Assembly (NCBI GenBank): GCA_913776965.1
Contig: CAJYQL010000007.1
Span: forward strand, 1 to 55,150
DNA from: an uncultured Xylophilus sp.
Lineage (GTDB): Bacteria > Pseudomonadota > Gammaproteobacteria > Burkholderiales > Burkholderiaceae_C
DNA: 55,150 nt
Direction of reading: 5' to 3'
In this document: positions 53,830 to 55,150 of the stretch, piece after piece
Position numbering within the stretch: position 1 is the stretch's first letter
How the letters are laid out: every line of letters begins with the position of its first letter
Made by a program: the position numbers and the translations under genes
Notes under the pieces: generated by a model
Databases searched by the model: none
What the model was told of the DNA's origin: nothing
What the model saw: the letters and a program-made list of their open reading frames with translations, nothing else

Positions 53830-54695
53830 GCGCCCTCCTGGCGAACGGTGTTGCGCAGCGTGCCTACGCCCTCCACCTCCACCTCCACCACGTCGCCCGG
53901 CTGCAGGAAGCGCGGCGGGTCGAAGCGGATGCCGGCGCCGGTCGGAGTGCCGGTGGCGATCACGTCGCCCGGCTCCAGGGTGGTAAAGGTCGAGAGGTAG
54001 TGGATCAGGTAGGCGAAGTCGAACATCAGCCGCGCGGTGGTGTCGTCCTGCCGGGTCTCGCCGTTGACGCGCGTCTGCACCCGCAGCGCGCCGTAGCCCT
54101 GCGGAAATTCGTCGGCCGTCACGATCCAGGGCCCGATCGCGCCCGAGGATTCGAAGTTCTTGCCCTGCGTGACGTTGAACTTGGCGTGGTGCACCCAGTC
54201 GCGGATCGTGCCCTCGTTGATGCAGGTCAGGCCGCCGATGTGACCGAGTGCCTCCTCGCAAGCGATGCGCCGGCCGCCGCGGCCGATGACGATGCCGATT
54301 TCGCCCTCGTAGTCGAGCTGCTGCGATTCGAGCGGCTGCAGCAGGTCGCCGCCGTGGCCCGCGAAGGAGCCGGGCACCCGCATGAAGATGCTGGGGTACT
54401 TCGGCAGCGCGCTGCCGTCCTTGTATTCGGCGTTGCGGTCGGCGTAGTTGACGCCGATGCAGAAGATCTTGCGCGGCGCGGGAACCGGCAGCTGCAGGCG
54501 CACGTCGTCCAGCGCATGGTCGGCGGTCGTGCCCGCGACAGCTTGCCGGGCCGCCGCCAGCGCCGCGGGGCCGCCGGCGAGCAGGCCCGCGACCGAGGCA
54601 TAGGCGGGCAATCGGCGCCCCAGGTCGACGATGCCGGCGTCGGTGGCGGCGCCCCAGGCGGCGCGGTTCTGGTGGAGGTAGCTGACGAGTTTCAT
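53826..54695 (-). CDS. Fumarylacetoacetate hydrolase family protein
   Basis: 289-residue FAH-superfamily enzyme. It shows [17 protein letters not shown], metal-binding carboxylates in [25 protein letters not shown] and TGTPTGAG. In ring-cleavage pathways such proteins act as decarboxylases, isomerases or hydrolases of 2-oxo-enoates. It is coupled to its neighbours by four-base ATGA overlaps on both sides. Confidence 0.9.
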   Translation of the reverse strand: MKLVSYLHQNRAAWGAATDAGIVDLGRRLPAYASVAGLLAGGPAALAAARQAVAGTTADHALDDVRLQLPVPAPRKIFCIGVNYADRNAEYKDGSALPKYPSIFMRVPGSFAGHGGDLLQPLESQQLDYEGEIGIVIGRGGRRIACEEALGHIGGLTCINEGTIRDWVHHAKFNVTQGKNFESSGAIGPWIVTADEFPQGYGALRVQTRVNGETRQDDTTARLMFDFAYLIHYLSTFTTLEPGDVIATGTPTGAGIRFDPPRFLQPGDVVEVEVEGVGTLRNTVRQEGA

Positions 54696-55150
54696 GCGGG
54701 AGCGCTTTCGAATCCGAAGAAGCGGGCAGGGTTGTCGACGAGGATCCTGCGACGGGTCGCGTCGTCGGGCGCGAAGCGCCAGAGCAGTTCCAGCAGCTCG
54801 CCTTCGTTGGGCGGTTGCTTCACCGAGACCGGATGCGGCCAGTCGCTGCCCCAGACGCAGCGGTCGGGCGCCGCGGCGATCAGGCGCTGCGCGAGCGGCA
54901 CCACGTCGTCCCACGGCGCGCCCTGCCGCGACAGCTTCTCCGACAGCGACAGCATCACCCAGACGTTGTCGCGCGCATCGAGCAGGTGCAGGATGCGGCG
55001 CAGGCTCGGGTCGTCCTCGCCGCGTGCCGGATCGGCTCGGCCCATGTGGTCGAGCAGCAGCGGGATGTCCGGCTGCGCCTCGAACGGCGCGAGCTGGTCG
55101 GCGATGCCGGTGGGCTCGGGCTGCAGCTTGGCGTACCAGCCGAGCGCGCG
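54692..55150 (-). CDS. Amidohydrolase-2 family metal-dependent hydrolase, 5' end outside window
   Basis: The C-terminal 152 residues are visible; the N-terminus runs off the right edge. It carries LLLDHMGRAD and CVWGSDWPHPVSV, typical of the 2-pyrone-4,6-dicarboxylate lactonase-like TIM-barrel group, and ends [13 protein letters not shown]. Its stop overlaps the FAH-family start (ATGA), so it belongs to the same catabolic operon. Confidence 0.85.
   Translation of the reverse strand, partial: RALGWYAKLQPEPTGIADQLAPFEAQPDIPLLLDHMGRADPARGEDDPSLRRILHLLDARDNVWVMLSLSEKLSRQGAPWDDVVPLAQRLIAAAPDRCVWGSDWPHPVSVKQPPNEGELLELLWRFAPDDATRRRILVDNPARFFGFESAPA

Overview
The window is high-GC DNA in which almost every gene has close counterparts in Betaproteobacteria of the order Burkholderiales. 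The probable family is Comamonadaceae (Acidovorax/Variovorax/Xylophilus-like). The reasons are the gene order gyrB-dnaN-dnaA | rpmH-rnpA-yidD-yidC-mnmE, a separate metH N-terminal gene, a GTP-type PEP carboxykinase, and a roughly 50-bp interspersed palindromic repeat of the GCTAT-N7-ATAGC type. The species cannot be fixed from the sequence alone.

Layout. Positions 1-4036 hold the 5' part of nirB (nitrite reductase) and a leucine-rich-repeat protein kinase. Positions 4140-8567 hold a small catabolic operon (aldehyde dehydrogenase, beta-hydroxyacid dehydrogenase, Bug-type binding protein) divergent from an IclR regulator, with mirrored tripartite operators between them. Positions 8868-12862 hold a PAS chemoreceptor, a Fic protein with a degenerate active site, a remnant of a second LRR-kinase gene and a DUF4124-like protein. 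Positions 12891-16670 are a visibly lower-GC island with three overlapping genes: a nuclease-like effector, a small middle component and a Rad50/SMC-like ATPase with a zinc hook. This is a candidate ABC-three-component (Lamassu-like) defence operon, preceded by a LexA-type SOS box. Positions 16856-26674 are the replication-origin neighbourhood: gyrB, dnaN and dnaA read leftward, while rpmH, rnpA, yidD, yidC and mnmE read rightward. A candidate oriC lies at 22236-22466.

Positions 26754-30032 encode a cyclic-nucleotide-binding protein and a GAF/PAS/GGDEF/EAL protein. Positions 30078-36086 are a sulfonate/sulfate-ester uptake and desulfonation operon with a binding protein, an LLM monooxygenase, two permeases, an ATPase and a TauD-type dioxygenase. 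Positions 36502-45704 carry monomeric isocitrate dehydrogenase, an orphan sensor kinase, metH (N-terminal part), recQ, a small membrane protein and pckG. Positions 45969-50102 carry a LysR regulator flanked by two small genes that share a promoter palindrome, a metallophosphoesterase gene broken by an amber codon, a flavin reductase and a glutamine amidotransferase. Positions 50142-52049 are minCDE. From 52175 to the right edge lies a translationally coupled ring-cleavage-type catabolic operon (aldolase, hydratase, FAH-family hydrolase, amidohydrolase).

The most interesting element is the three-gene ABC/nuclease operon with its putative SOS operator next to gyrB. Other notable points are the mirrored IclR operators, the Fic protein with His-to-Tyr and Asn-to-Tyr changes, the LRR-kinase remnant, the four-copy repeat family, the amber-interrupted phosphoesterase and the long hairpin leader of pckG. 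All calls come from reading the sequence; no database search was run.
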